Positions 9,001-11,832 of a DNA stretch of 11,832 nucleotides are shown in pieces. Under the pieces are notes generated by a model. It saw only the letters and a program-made list of their open reading frames with translations. It had not been told where the DNA came from and made no database searches. The DNA is taken from the NCBI GenBank assembly GCA_007129655.1, contig SKVC01000003.1, positions 1 through 11,832 on the forward strand. The letters run 5' to 3'. How positions within the stretch are numbered: the first letter of the stretch is position 1; every line of letters begins with the position of its first letter. This DNA is from Thermoplasmata archaeon. Lineage in GTDB: Archaea > Thermoplasmatota > Thermoplasmata > Halarchaeoplasmatales > Halarchaeoplasmataceae. A program made the translations under genes and the position numbers.

Positions 9001-11772
9001 CTTTCAGTCGAGAGAGGGATACACATATCGGACGGCGAAAAACGATGGGAACCTTCGAATATATCATGGGATGCTGAAGAGCGGATAATAACCTTCAGTC
9101 CACCCTTCAAACTAGCAATGAAAACAGAGTATCACATCACACTGAACGCCTCTTATGTAAAAGATAAACGGGATAATTTCTTAGACGGTAACGGGGATGG
9201 ATCATATCAGGGACATCCCGTAGACTCATATTCATGGTCTTTCACAACCGTTACAGAAATAGAAGATGATACTTATCCCCCGCATATAGTAACTACTCAA
9301 CCAGCAAATGGCTCTGCGGGGGTCCTATTAGAAGCACCTATCATTGTAACATTCAATGAGAGTATGAATACATCTAGGACTCCACGGATAGAACAGATAA
9401 CCGGTTACGACCCGGGCGGTTGGAACTTTGCAGGATGGAATGATAATTACACCGCAGTATGGACTCATGGCCCTTGGCAAAAATTCGATGAAATAACTAT
9501 TCAAATTTCCAACTATACCGATGCAGTCGGTTACAAAGAAGAAACTTACACATGGAGTTTCAAAACGCTGATAACACCATATGAAAGTGCCTGGCCCGTA
9601 TTTAAACAAAACCAAAGACGAACAGGACACAGTCCTTATATTACAGATATAGATGAAGGCGAAATTCGTTGGATGGCAAAAACAGAAGGTAAAGTTAACA
9701 TGCAGCCCGTTATAGGCGCTGACGAAACTGTGTATGTCGGTGACGACCAGGGTTACATGTATGCTTTCACAAAGGATGGTGAACTATTATGGAATAAAAA
9801 AATAACCGATGGTTCACTTCGTGCTTCACCCTCTGTAGGCATCGATGAAACGATATATATAGGCTGCTCCAAAGGGTATCTACATGCCCTCGAAAGAAAT
9901 GGAACTGTTTTATGGAGTGTAAAGGAAGCATCCGACGGTGTCATGTCCTCCCCAGTGATCGGAGAAGACGGAACACTGTATTTTGGTTCCATGGATGGAA
10001 ATCTTTACGCCGTGAACCCAAACGGTACACTCGCATGGAGATATCCCACAGGCGGCCCGATATCATCTTCTCCTGCCCTTGCTAACGATACCATATATGT
10101 GAATTCATTTGACGGTTCAATCTATGCCATAAGGACTAACGGCTCTCTTAAATGGAGTTTCGATAGCGGACACTGGTCATGGAATTATCACTCTCCGATA
10201 ATAGGTGAAAACGATATCGTGTATGCAGGGATTAACACGCAAAATGAGGGACATCTTTTTGCCCTAAATGGTACCGGAGAGCCGATATGGAGTAAGTCCT
10301 TAAATGGCTCCGTTTCATCCTCACCATCGCTATCCCATGATGGGACACTTTATATAGCAGTTTCTACAGACGATTTTGGTATAGTACATGCTTATGATTC
10401 TAATGGAAAGTTCTTATGGGAATTTTTAGGTGTAGAAGGTAAAAGTATTTCAGATATTTCAATCGATGGAGAGGGTGTGCTGTACATAAGCTCTTCACAA
10501 TTACATGCGATCAAACCAAATGGAACGATATCATGGTCCTGGTCATCAAACGAAGATCAAAGCACTTACAGTACACCAACCCTAACATCCTCGAGCACCA
10601 TTTATGTTTCAAACTCTGAAGGTTATATCAAGAGTATAGGAGAAGAAGTTAGACCCCCTATCAGCACGGTAGACCCAGATGGAACTATTCCGAAATACAC
10701 AGATCAAAGAAACTTTACAATACCATTTTATGCGGCCGATGATATAGGGTTAGATAAAGTCACACTGTACTACCGTATGGAAAGTGGTGACTGGGAGATA
10801 TACGATTCCGTTGATGTTGGCGGAACAGAATATATCGGTGAGTTCAACTTTACCGCTTTAACGGATGGATCATACGAATTTTTTATCGTTGCCACCAACG
10901 TTGTCGGACACACGGAACCAGAGAAAAATTTTGCTGAAACAGTAACGATCGTAGATACTATAAAACCCCAAAGTACCGTTGGGGATGAGGACATATTGTA
11001 TACCTCTAATATGTGGTTAGATATACCATTCTCTGTTGAGGACGAAACAAGGTTAAAAGGCGTTTTAATCTACGTAAGAAAGGATGCTGGATCGTGGGAA
11101 CTATGGAGAAATATATCTTTATTCGATATGGATACATCGTATTATGAAGAGAGCATAAACTTTACCACAACGGAGGAGGGAGTTTACAATTTCTACTCGA
11201 TCGCAATCGATGCCGCCGGTAACAAAGAAGAACAAGCTTCCCATACAAAATACACTGTGGTAGTCGATGTAACTCCTCCTGGAATAATATATACTTCCCC
11301 TTACTTTGATGCAAAGGGGATACTAACAGAAACAACTATCCAAGTGGACTACGATGAGAAAATAGATGAATCGTCCATCGAAATTTGGCTTAGAGAAGAT
11401 GATGGAGGGATCGTGATGGGTAACTGGATCCTTAGCCAAGGTTCCACTATAATATTTACTCCTGATGACTCTCTGAAATACTCCACTAATTATACTGTTA
11501 TCGTACGCGTAAGTGATATAGCGGGTAACTCTTTAGAAACTATCTGGAATTTCCAAACGGTTGATGAAATAGAAGACGATGACGAAAGAGAAGAATGGCC
11601 GGAAGAACTATCCGAAGAGTTAGGGTTATTCTTGATGATATTCATGCTAATATTATTCGCAACGGCGATAATGATATTTTATATGTCGTACGAACCGATA
11701 AGAAGAAAAAAGAGATGGAAACGAAATTGGGGATCCAAATTATCGGACTACAAAAAGGAATATTTCAGATGA
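1..11772 (+). CDS. Giant secreted, membrane-anchored modular S8 (subtilisin-like) serine peptidase, 5' end outside window
   Basis: The product is predicted to be an extracellular endopeptidase tethered to the cell membrane. The frame is open from base 1 and stops with TGA at 11770-11772; at least 3,923 codons are present. GTG at 49 is the first start-like codon in the window, but the 16 codons before it encode a signal-peptide core, so it is unlikely to be the real start. The subtilase set is complete: Asp234 in VVDTGID, His270 in GHGHGTHVAG, Asn380 in ASGNDGP and Ser472 in GTSMAAPH. After the protease and its KP-43-type barrel come about 3,200 residues of beta-rich modules: two GATase-like domains, six NEW3-like, four MAM-like, several Ig/Big_5 domains and a beta-propeller. 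A transmembrane helix and basic tail end the protein. Typical subtilases have a few hundred residues, so most of this one is accessory. Only six Cys are seen, and sequons are frequent. Natural substrate unknown; no neighbouring gene is visible to suggest a pathway. Confidence 0.95.
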   Translation, partial: LLIISSLQLSLIIGASVSEEEHTWNMEDLEPAEIKLKSRVFDPVEEGMETPSLDSISSRSGSGYYLIQFPGPIQNEWLDTLESSGVEILEYIPDYTYLVGVKEGPKLSTSLLSSLPIRWAGEYEPEHRLHPRLLTNDQEIVNITVLIFNDENTNNSIRTVKNSMNSVLEVWIDRRYTGVDGSIKNIHLEDISKIPNVYWIEPFSAPLLFDEVSSEIVGGNWTAGVPWGGPGSYVNSLGYDGTGQKVAVVDTGIDGGRDNILHPDLNVVGFFDYTTSDGTAYDGHGHGTHVAGIVAGDGSAGTTDSDGYLYGMGVAPGAELVAQKVFTDNGSSRFPNLNTLMADTYNSGAYVSSNSWGSRVFGEYTSSSARYDGFVRDALPNTAGEYPMIIVFASGNDGPDPNSVGAPGTAKNVITVGASENYRPYISSNANNIDEMASFSSRGPTNDGRIKPDIVAPGTIISSALSSEVIHTYPLLIDEYYHYLSGTSMAAPHVSGGVAIFVQYYEQEYGVKPSPALTKAAMILGANDMNREGIPNFDEGWGRMNLSNIVQPREEIFYQEQFKGLSTGEHMEKTIYVGCVDTPLKVVLTWTDPPASPNALTALVNDLDLTITGPDGKVFRGNQFKNGWSDPFSTDRDELNNVEAIYIDPSDLRLGEYTIEVYAQNVPMDGVPSTSRTEQDFAMVSSYVPPSQKANIGFDRNVYNTETYPTITLTDTNISHEVGVNISSLLTGDKEIINLTEIREDTGVFTGDIELTLSSYPIYNNSKLEVIDGDEITVSYVTRDYGTNKRIWVNATARIDVTPPHIDNVSVEILPHGRAEISWNTDEPSTSKIIYGRSIPPDNEVYSPRLTGEHRKVLAELQGSSTYYFYLESTDEAGNTKVDDNDGEYYNFTTPRLPKILLVDDDNSLNNNGPYENRTVENYNKTLYSDALTDNGYEFGKYVVPSGKDGPPLDVMDVYELVIWVTGYNGMVRTRESTLKTQDFINLGSYLDTGGSLWLIGGLIGNDLHGRGDIKTSSNSFLRDYMGVDALYSNHEPTDTPVDGVYGTFMEDIEFNINSHWKVGVNRYDIAYELKPTEDAFGVLDSGNIKHPYYGIAYEKNSFRTAFFSWELSFVRPDEMKDAVGRAIDWFLEPPVGLHISPQEQTGYGLPSETVEHELKVFNTGINGADTYDILVKDTLWDHEILHLDGTPISDTNGNGVPDTGRISKGGSKNILLRVNMPHDAEALDEDGLSIVMSSTLNPFITARANIRTVVPVIPTWHDDFEEDTTGWSTLSEDGGTIWELGDPSFYEYGPDTSFSGSKCWGTNLLSNYTENSETTLTSPPISLKGVKTAELSFMHWYDMETSNDGGVVELSHDGGITWSRITAEEGYPYTTGIFGGLGGEAYSGRNRFWAMETFDLFEYRDKTIMLRWRFASAEGKKRAGWYMDDVNIFVSEAGIKVDEPNQGRVGIPVEDVSYTLNIKNLGDSEDVFSIGYGSELDWEVNIYTDLWEPISDKISMEALETVKIYVNITVPSNAQTGAPPEKTEIILNSSVDPLVIQEIVLFTYPKANILLVNNDGNIGSSSYYKDTVAYTGRSYNEWMIDNQGPPDPKVLLSHDAVIWFTGNHRGKHSSSGMDPLPEEHRDIIEAYLKKDGKLYLSSQGAGYIADEEGYVSFMEEYFGFRSRLNWWAFPNPAYGVDKHPISDMMDLGIYREDDFFQEMDDHGIYGEVHGKGEKVFRLREGFAGATAVDDTFRTLYTGFDFSVVTGTETRNELMRRILAWLTPDDVDLTADLFHDSIDGATGTTVEHKFRVRNLGKNPDDFSLEVLSENGWNADIYHKNGTGPIEETGYIPIEGFKDLNLKVSVPKTLSEPTIDNITVKITSTTDTDVNHTLMTQTVVPEPNIMADIDEFKIIVKPNSSVAVEIRVHNKGGFNDTIDVRYNSTNEWNHTFTYKSTDDPLFDSSGSGAADTDNLFGLSYVDVNLIIDIPEETKNGVSDFGSIDLVSNKNNSLDFTTPLNVFVPVRQNWTDDMESGEGGWLAQDNDRGTHWEHGDVSGFEYGPGTAYSGDNSWGTNLLSNYTRTGIATLTSPVIDLKGAIEAEVSFHHWFSIWGEDPGDSEADGGFLEVSKDLGETWEYVIPNEGYNETISPSAKVDRCYGQNSSGWLRGSVNLTKFIDDHIMFRFHFYGYTPGTKNRWAGWYIDNFQVNATFKPVAMESSIDRSSNYVDHSGKTDYYLSVTNLGADEDSFSLIVGTPIDYGIQSSTWTYNFYDENSEPLVDTNEDGFVDTGEMSPQETKHITLEVIPPDDASPGIFDEQPLKIMSSNDETIKDEYTIHTMVPNTLTFYDDIESGKGAWRHYWISGEDIPDNWQISENRAYSGNHSWWSGPEIATWSNGGSTALETPFFDLSDAPHNLELTFRHWYFFESYRYSVRDGGIVDIWDNVTGKWHQIHPERGYDRVLDTLHNNPLAGREAFTDRETFPSWIRENFILRDYVNRTIKFRFRVGWSAADRGIKEGWYIDDLHIGAPLPDVELDPPVIDTYSSPGETTTHILNITNSGKIAENFELSYFSSENISVDIFDSSWSQITDTGNLEPDESLIIFVNTTTDASAYSGMHESLHIYVSSFVSPLVECMSTINISVPITSPYQSDFEDSPSGWTHGTLNGMTIFDNWQIMDLSGRIGKAWWSGREDGEWPVGGTNALISPYIDLSDVSSNIELSFTHYYDFGNNYYGHGDGGVVEIWDNETQQWTRLEPERDYPGSLSRRYGNPLEGQRAFIGSSGEWIYDSFDLSHYQGNIIRVRFVVGWDLENTGRNGWYISDVYIGGKENAEVDMETYGDLEVEHGLKDVVVGRIDITANDHTVTVEKLNFHLAGSGNDNDIEKLYVYLDTNEDGKLDPDIDMYLGHGSFSNKKLQLNIIDTSILAGETVGLLLVVDVSQYAPVGTNLCIYLVDNNGVRLATPHGVSPFKDLTSSTLIIHGDDTNPMIMEHKPSKNATDIGLEPDITIKFDKPMDTLSVERGIHISDGEKRWEPSNISWDAEERIITFSPPFKLAMKTEYHITLNASYVKDKRDNFLDGNGDGSYQGHPVDSYSWSFTTVTEIEDDTYPPHIVTTQPANGSAGVLLEAPIIVTFNESMNTSRTPRIEQITGYDPGGWNFAGWNDNYTAVWTHGPWQKFDEITIQISNYTDAVGYKEETYTWSFKTLITPYESAWPVFKQNQRRTGHSPYITDIDEGEIRWMAKTEGKVNMQPVIGADETVYVGDDQGYMYAFTKDGELLWNKKITDGSLRASPSVGIDETIYIGCSKGYLHALERNGTVLWSVKEASDGVMSSPVIGEDGTLYFGSMDGNLYAVNPNGTLAWRYPTGGPISSSPALANDTIYVNSFDGSIYAIRTNGSLKWSFDSGHWSWNYHSPIIGENDIVYAGINTQNEGHLFALNGTGEPIWSKSLNGSVSSSPSLSHDGTLYIAVSTDDFGIVHAYDSNGKFLWEFLGVEGKSISDISIDGEGVLYISSSQLHAIKPNGTISWSWSSNEDQSTYSTPTLTSSSTIYVSNSEGYIKSIGEEVRPPISTVDPDGTIPKYTDQRNFTIPFYAADDIGLDKVTLYYRMESGDWEIYDSVDVGGTEYIGEFNFTALTDGSYEFFIVATNVVGHTEPEKNFAETVTIVDTIKPQSTVGDEDILYTSNMWLDIPFSVEDETRLKGVLIYVRKDAGSWELWRNISLFDMDTSYYEESINFTTTEEGVYNFYSIAIDAAGNKEEQASHTKYTVVVDVTPPGIIYTSPYFDAKGILTETTIQVDYDEKIDESSIEIWLREDDGGIVMGNWILSQGSTIIFTPDDSLKYSTNYTVIVRVSDIAGNSLETIWNFQTVDEIEDDDEREEWPEELSEELGLFLMIFMLILFATAIMIFYMSYEPIRRKKRWKRNWGSKLSDYKKEYFR
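181..615 (+). other. Subtilase N-terminal prodomain (I9-like, two halves)
   Basis: Residues about 45-190 sit between the signal peptide and the protease domain. The first half has the pattern YYLIQFPGP, then a helix-like W..TLESSGVEI, then YIPDYTYLV, as in the inhibitor/chaperone prodomains of archaeal and KP-43-related subtilases. A second beta-alpha-beta-like stretch runs from VNITVLIF to VYWIEPF (about 125-187). In the family, this region assists folding and blocks the active site until it is cleaved off. The cleavage point is not obvious; the boundary around residues 190-204 is my estimate. Confidence 0.7.
661..1650 (+). other. Peptidase S8 catalytic domain, all active-site residues present
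   Basis: Residues about 205-534 form a subtilisin fold. The catalytic Asp is D234 (bases 748-750) in VVDTGID, His is H270 (856-858) in HGTHVAG, the oxyanion-hole Asn is N380 (1186-1188) in ASGNDG, and the nucleophile is S472 (1462-1464) in GTSMAAPHVSG. The segment FSSRGPTNDGRIKPDIVAPG before the Ser motif is also characteristic. Order and spacing fit S8A enzymes of the KP-43 type. There is no frameshift, stop or missing key residue, so the protease is expected to be active. Confidence 0.95.
1657..2064 (+). other. KP-43-type C-terminal beta-barrel of the protease
   Basis: Residues about 537-672 follow the S8 domain directly. The segments LKVVLTWTDPPASPNA, LVNDLDLTITGPDG, a GN.F...W sequence, the D..NNVE motif and GEYTIEVYAQNVP match the jelly-roll domain packed behind the catalytic domain in KP-43 and related alkaline subtilases. 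In that family it stabilises the enzyme and carries bound calcium. Cys563, one of only six in the protein, lies at its start. Confidence 0.8.
2074..2688 (+). other. Ig-like domain followed by FN3-like domain
   Basis: Residues 676-788 are a beta-sandwich with the pattern EIREDTGVFTGDIEL and VIDGDEITVSYV, a type often found in tandem in archaeal surface proteins. Residues 789-880 resemble fibronectin type III: ISWNTDEPSTSKIIYG, then TYYFYLESTDEAGN and YYNFTTP. They probably act as spacers between the catalytic module and the first GATase-like domain. Function beyond spacing is not visible. Confidence 0.65.
2689..3399 (+). other. Class I glutamine-amidotransferase-like domain, copy 1, nucleophile absent
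   Basis: Residues 881-1117 alternate strand and helix, unlike the all-beta surroundings. They open with KILLVDDDNS, continue through DALTDNGYEF and ELVIWVTGYNG, then a helix and YLDTGGSLWLIGG, and close with RTAFFSWELSF and a final helix AVGRAIDWFLE. The order fits the flavodoxin-like GATase1/ThuA-like fold. At the expected nucleophile elbow the sequence is IGGLIG (984-989), with no Cys; the whole domain has no Cys. It is therefore probably a binding or structural module. The fold call rests on pattern recognition and would need a profile or structure search. Confidence 0.6.
3400..3768 (+). other. NEW3/CARDB-like beta-sandwich 1, with calcium-type loop
   Basis: Residues 1118-1240. The pattern is GLPSETVEHELKVFNTG (strand and N.G turn), a W strand, a Ca-loop-like DTNGNGVPDTG (1179-1189), and the closing GGSKNILLRVNMP. 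NEW3/CARDB-type domains are extracellular spacers or adhesion modules. The Asp/Asn-rich loop resembles dockerin or thrombospondin type-3 calcium loops and is the best preserved of the six copies together with copy 5. Confidence 0.65.
3769..4311 (+). other. MAM/InhA-like jelly-roll domain 1
   Basis: Residues 1241-1421. It opens with DDFEEDTTGWS, has a YGP.T..SG..CWGTNLLSNYT segment, then SPPISLKG, LSFMHWYD, NDGGVVELSHDGG (acidic D1333), and ends GWYMDDVNIF. This order matches MAM-like beta domains appended to immune-inhibitor-A-type metalloproteases and other secreted proteases, where they are thought to bind ligands or glycans. Closest to domain 2 of this protein, with which it shares a 30-base identical stretch. 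Confidence 0.75.
3913..3942 (+). repeat. 30-base exact direct repeat, copy 1 (MAM-like domain 1)
   Basis: Bases 3913-3942 equal bases 6166-6195 exactly; the flanking base differs on each side. The repeat covers the codons of WGTNLLSNYT, with every third position identical. The copies lie 2,253 bases (751 codons) apart in the same frame, so deletion between them would keep the gene open. Confidence 0.9.
4318..4650 (+). other. NEW3/CARDB-like beta-sandwich 2, no calcium loop
   Basis: Residues 1424-1534. It has the VSYTLNIKNLGDSEDVFSI turn, a W strand (DWEVNIYTDLWEPI), and the terminal ETVKIYVNITVP followed by a closing strand ending FTYP. The Asp/Asn-rich loop of copies 1 and 5 is absent: the sequence goes straight from EPISDKIS to the next strand. 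It joins MAM-like domain 1 to the second GATase-like domain. Confidence 0.6.
4651..5310 (+). other. Class I glutamine-amidotransferase-like domain, copy 2, nucleophile absent
   Basis: Residues 1535-1754. Same plan as copy 1: KANILLVNNDG, a helix, AVIWFTGNHRG, a helix EEHRDIIEAYL, KKDGKLYLSSQGAG, a middle region, then RTLYTGFDFSVV and a last helix NELMRRILAWL. The elbow position reads SSQGAG (1626-1631), again without Cys. The two copies share layout and key strand motifs but are clearly diverged in sequence, so this is an old duplication or two separate acquisitions. Enzyme activity is not supported. Confidence 0.6.
5311..6024 (+). other. NEW3/CARDB-like beta-sandwiches 3 and 4 in tandem
   Basis: Residues 1755-1868 and 1869-1992. 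Copy 3 has TTVEHKFRVRNLGKNPDDFSL, then NGWNADIYHKNG and LNLKVSVPKTL. Copy 4 has SSVAVEIRVHNKGGFNDTIDV, then NEWNHTF, a decayed loop DSSGSGAADTD (1930-1940) in the place of the calcium-type loop of copy 1, and VNLIIDIPEET. Copy 3 lacks the loop. This is the only place where two NEW3-like domains adjoin without a MAM-like or GATase-like domain between them. Confidence 0.6.
6025..6588 (+). other. MAM/InhA-like jelly-roll domain 2
   Basis: Residues 1993-2180. It opens with DDMESGEGGW, then EYGPGTAYSG and WGTNLLSNYT, SPVIDLKG, VSFHHWF, ADGGFLEVSKDLG (D2090), a Cys at 2126, and closes AGWYIDNFQV. Strongly alike to MAM-like domain 1 in the first half, including identical codons over ten residues, whereas the second half has diverged more. 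Confidence 0.75.
6166..6195 (+). repeat. 30-base exact direct repeat, copy 2 (MAM-like domain 2)
   Basis: Second copy of the stretch at 3913-3942, in the equivalent place of MAM-like domain 2. The surrounding codons of the two domains have diverged at many silent sites, which makes the full identity here stand out. Confidence 0.9.
6589..6978 (+). other. NEW3/CARDB-like beta-sandwich 5, with calcium-type loop
   Basis: Residues 2181-2310. TDYYLSVTNLGADEDSFSL is followed by a strand ending TWTYNFYDENSEPL, then the loop DTNEDGFVDTGEM (from D2249) and TKHITLEVIPPDDA. The loop has Asp/Asn at positions 1, 3 and 5 and a later Asp, as in calcium-binding repeats. It lies between MAM-like domains 2 and 3. 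Confidence 0.65.
6979..7539 (+). other. MAM/InhA-like jelly-roll domain 3
   Basis: Residues 2311-2497. It opens DDIESGKGAW, then SGNHSWWSGPE, ALETPFFDLSD, LTFRHWYFF, RDGGIVDIWDN (D2404), WHQIHPERGYD, NPLAGREAF, RFRVGW and EGWYIDDLHIG. The WWSG, IWDN, PERGY and NPL.G..AF motifs are shared with domain 4 and absent from domains 1 and 2, which marks it as the second subtype. Confidence 0.75.
7540..7887 (+). other. NEW3/CARDB-like beta-sandwich 6, no calcium loop
   Basis: Residues 2498-2613. ETTTHILNITNSGKIAENFEL, SVDIFDSSWSQITDTGNLEPDESLIIFVN, then ESLHIYVSSF and a closing strand ending INISVPI. Only a remnant TDTG of the loop remains. Cys2603 is in the last part. It links MAM-like domains 3 and 4. 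Confidence 0.6.
7888..8433 (+). other. MAM/InhA-like jelly-roll domain 4
   Basis: Residues 2614-2795. It opens SDFEDSPSGW, then AWWSGREDGEW, ALISPYIDLSD, LSFTHYYDF, GDGGVVEIWDN (D2705), WTRLEPERDYP, NPLEGQRAF, RFVVGWD and NGWYISDVYIGG. Pairs with domain 3. One difference is a Ser where the other copies have the first Asp/Asn-neighbouring Asp of the closing WYIDD/WYIDN motif. Confidence 0.75.
8440..8901 (+). other. Unassigned beta domain with EF-hand-like loop
   Basis: Residues 2798-2951. I do not recognise a named family with confidence. It shows a strand-rich start (VVVGRIDITANDHTVTVEKLNF), then DNDIEKLYVYLDTNEDGKLDPDIDMYLG, in which D2858 starts a dockerin-like calcium loop, and a later part ETVGLLLVVDVSQYAPVGT ending in TLIIHGDD. 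Similar text (a low-order 'Ly.D.n.DG..d..D' loop followed by 'aG....l.v.vdvs..a..G') occurs in other archaeal and bacterial surface proteins as I remember them. A spacer or adhesion role is plausible. Confidence 0.5.
8902..9573 (+). other. Two SbsA-type Ig-like (Big_5) domains
   Basis: Residues 2952-3068 and about 3075-3175. Copy 1: HKPSKNATDIGLEPDITIKF, DKPMDTLSVERGI, ISWDAEERIITFSPP, TEYHITLNA and a final WSFTTV; it carries an inserted DGNGDGSY turn (from D3046). Copy 2: TQPANGSAGVLLEAPIIVTF, NESMNTS, and a final WSFKTL. The P.....V.....I...F...M plan and the terminal W-S-F-x-T strand are the Big_5 signature. An acidic EIEDD linker separates them. Confidence 0.75.
9574..10647 (+). other. 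PQQ-type beta-propeller, apparently complete eight blades
   Basis: Residues 3176-3533. It opens with WPVFKQNQRRTGHSP, the usual lead-in of secreted PQQ-like propellers. Eight repeats follow, each of the form S.P..G.DGT.Y.G...G..YA....G...W; clear examples are SSPVIGEDGTLYFGSMDG and SPSLSHDGTLYIAV. Blades end in W at LLW, VLW, LAW, LKW, PIW, FLW and ISW, and the last lacks it, so the lead-in strand may close the ring. Five blade ends carry an N-G-T/S sequon. Nothing indicates that PQQ is bound; BamB-like propellers of this type are scaffolds. Likely a protein-protein or ligand-binding platform near the membrane. Confidence 0.85.
10648..11280 (+). other. Two Ig-like domains of the 'dynamic-axis' type
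   Basis: Residues 3534-3640 and 3641-3744. Both follow one plan: FTIPFYAADDIGLDKVTLYYR / LDIPFSVEDETRLKGVLIYVR, then WEIYDSV / WELWRNI, then a FNFT.L..G.Y.FF..A / NFTTTEEGVYNFYSIA strand with N.VG or DAAGN. Each is bounded by a D..P linker. These are common in archaeal surface proteins as stalk units; they are a recent-looking tandem pair in plan though not in sequence. Confidence 0.7.
11281..11562 (+). other. Third Big_5-like domain next to the membrane
   Basis: Residues 3745-3838. It reads YTSPYFDAKGILTETTIQVDY, DEKIDESSIEIWL, ILSQGSTIIFTPDD, YSTNYTVIVRVSDIAGN and a final WNFQTV. The Big_5 order is kept, with D-Y-D-E-K-I in the place of the usual F...M. It is the last folded module before the acidic linker. 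Confidence 0.7.
11563..11769 (+). other. Acidic linker, transmembrane helix and basic cytoplasmic tail
   Basis: Residues 3839-3907. The linker DEIEDDDEREEWPEE is followed by a hydrophobic span (about 3858-3881; bases 11620-11691) including LGLFLMIFMLILFATAIMI, then a strongly basic RRKKRWKR stop-transfer cluster and a short charged tail ending YKKEYFR. The order acidic-hydrophobic-basic predicts one helix with the N-terminal mass outside. No LPXTG or PGF-CTERM sorting motif is present, so anchoring is by the helix itself. Confidence 0.85.
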
Positions 11773-11832
11773 AATACGAATATTGCCAGAAACTTTATTA
11801 AGAAAATATTACATCTACAGAAAAAGATAGAA
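11773..11832 (+). other. Downstream spacer, no supported feature
   Basis: Sixty A/T-rich bases follow the stop codon. I see no start codon with a believable frame, no run of four or more T on the + strand that would suggest an archaeal terminator, and no stem-loop. The only short frame, ATGAAATAC from 11769, ends after nine codons. Confidence 0.7.

Noticed and set aside
9574..10647. Propeller as a quinoprotein dehydrogenase
   Set aside because: Only the short blade motif of the PQQ-like scaffold superfamily is present; I see no PQQ- or metal-site residues or adjacent Cys pair typical of the dehydrogenases.
701..11801. About twenty shorter open frames of 64-100 codons on both strands inside the large gene
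   Set aside because: All overlap the large frame, show no recognisable motifs, and several are rich in residues expected from reading through coding DNA out of frame. They are shadows.
11769..11801. ATGA overlap at the stop codon that could start a translationally coupled gene
   Set aside because: The frame from that ATG ends after nine codons (MKYEYCQKLY-like end of an out-of-frame shadow), so no coupled gene is supported.
11795..11815. A/T-rich stretch that could be a TATA box or terminator
   Set aside because: It lacks a clear archaeal TATA/BRE match and has no T-run on the + strand; in an A/T-rich spacer such matches are expected by chance.

Overview
The window holds one giant protein-coding gene on the + strand, covering bases 1-11772 of 11832. 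Its reading frame is already open at base 1, and the first codons encode a hydrophobic stretch typical of a signal peptide, so the true start lies upstream. At least 3,923 codons are visible. The product reads as a secreted, membrane-anchored modular subtilase. Residue numbers below count the GTG at base 49 as residue 1; this is a convenience, not a claim that translation starts there.

Layout from N to C terminus: signal-peptide core; subtilase prodomain (about 45-190); S8 catalytic domain with an intact Asp234/His270/Asn380/Ser472 set (205-534); KP-43-type beta-barrel (537-672); an Ig-like and an FN3-like domain (676-880); a glutamine-amidotransferase-like (GATase-like) domain without a visible nucleophile (881-1117). 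Next comes a long repetitive arm mixing six NEW3/CARDB-like beta-sandwiches, four MAM/InhA-like jelly-roll domains and a second GATase-like domain (1118-2795). After it come an unassigned beta domain with an EF-hand-like loop (2798-2951), two SbsA-type Big_5 domains, an eight-bladed PQQ-type beta-propeller (3176-3533), two further Ig-like domains, a third Big_5 domain, an acidic linker, one transmembrane helix and a short basic cytoplasmic tail.

The likely source is an archaeon, most plausibly a Thermoplasmata-type euryarchaeote from sediment or another anoxic habitat. The reasons are frequent ATA (Ile) and AGA/AGG (Arg) codons, a very Cys-poor extracellular protein, many N-glycosylation sequons, and the combination of S8, NEW3/CARDB, MAM-like, PQQ-propeller and C-terminal helix modules. 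This assignment is inferred from composition and architecture; the window has no rRNA or other marker gene.

As a working model (inference), the prodomain folds and inhibits the protease during export. The long beta-rich stalk, partly calcium-stabilised, then holds the catalytic head away from the membrane, and the MAM-like and propeller modules bind substrate, glycans or other surface proteins. Apart from the gene, only 60 bases of downstream spacer are present, with no supported gene or signal. All other open frames overlap this gene and look like shadows.
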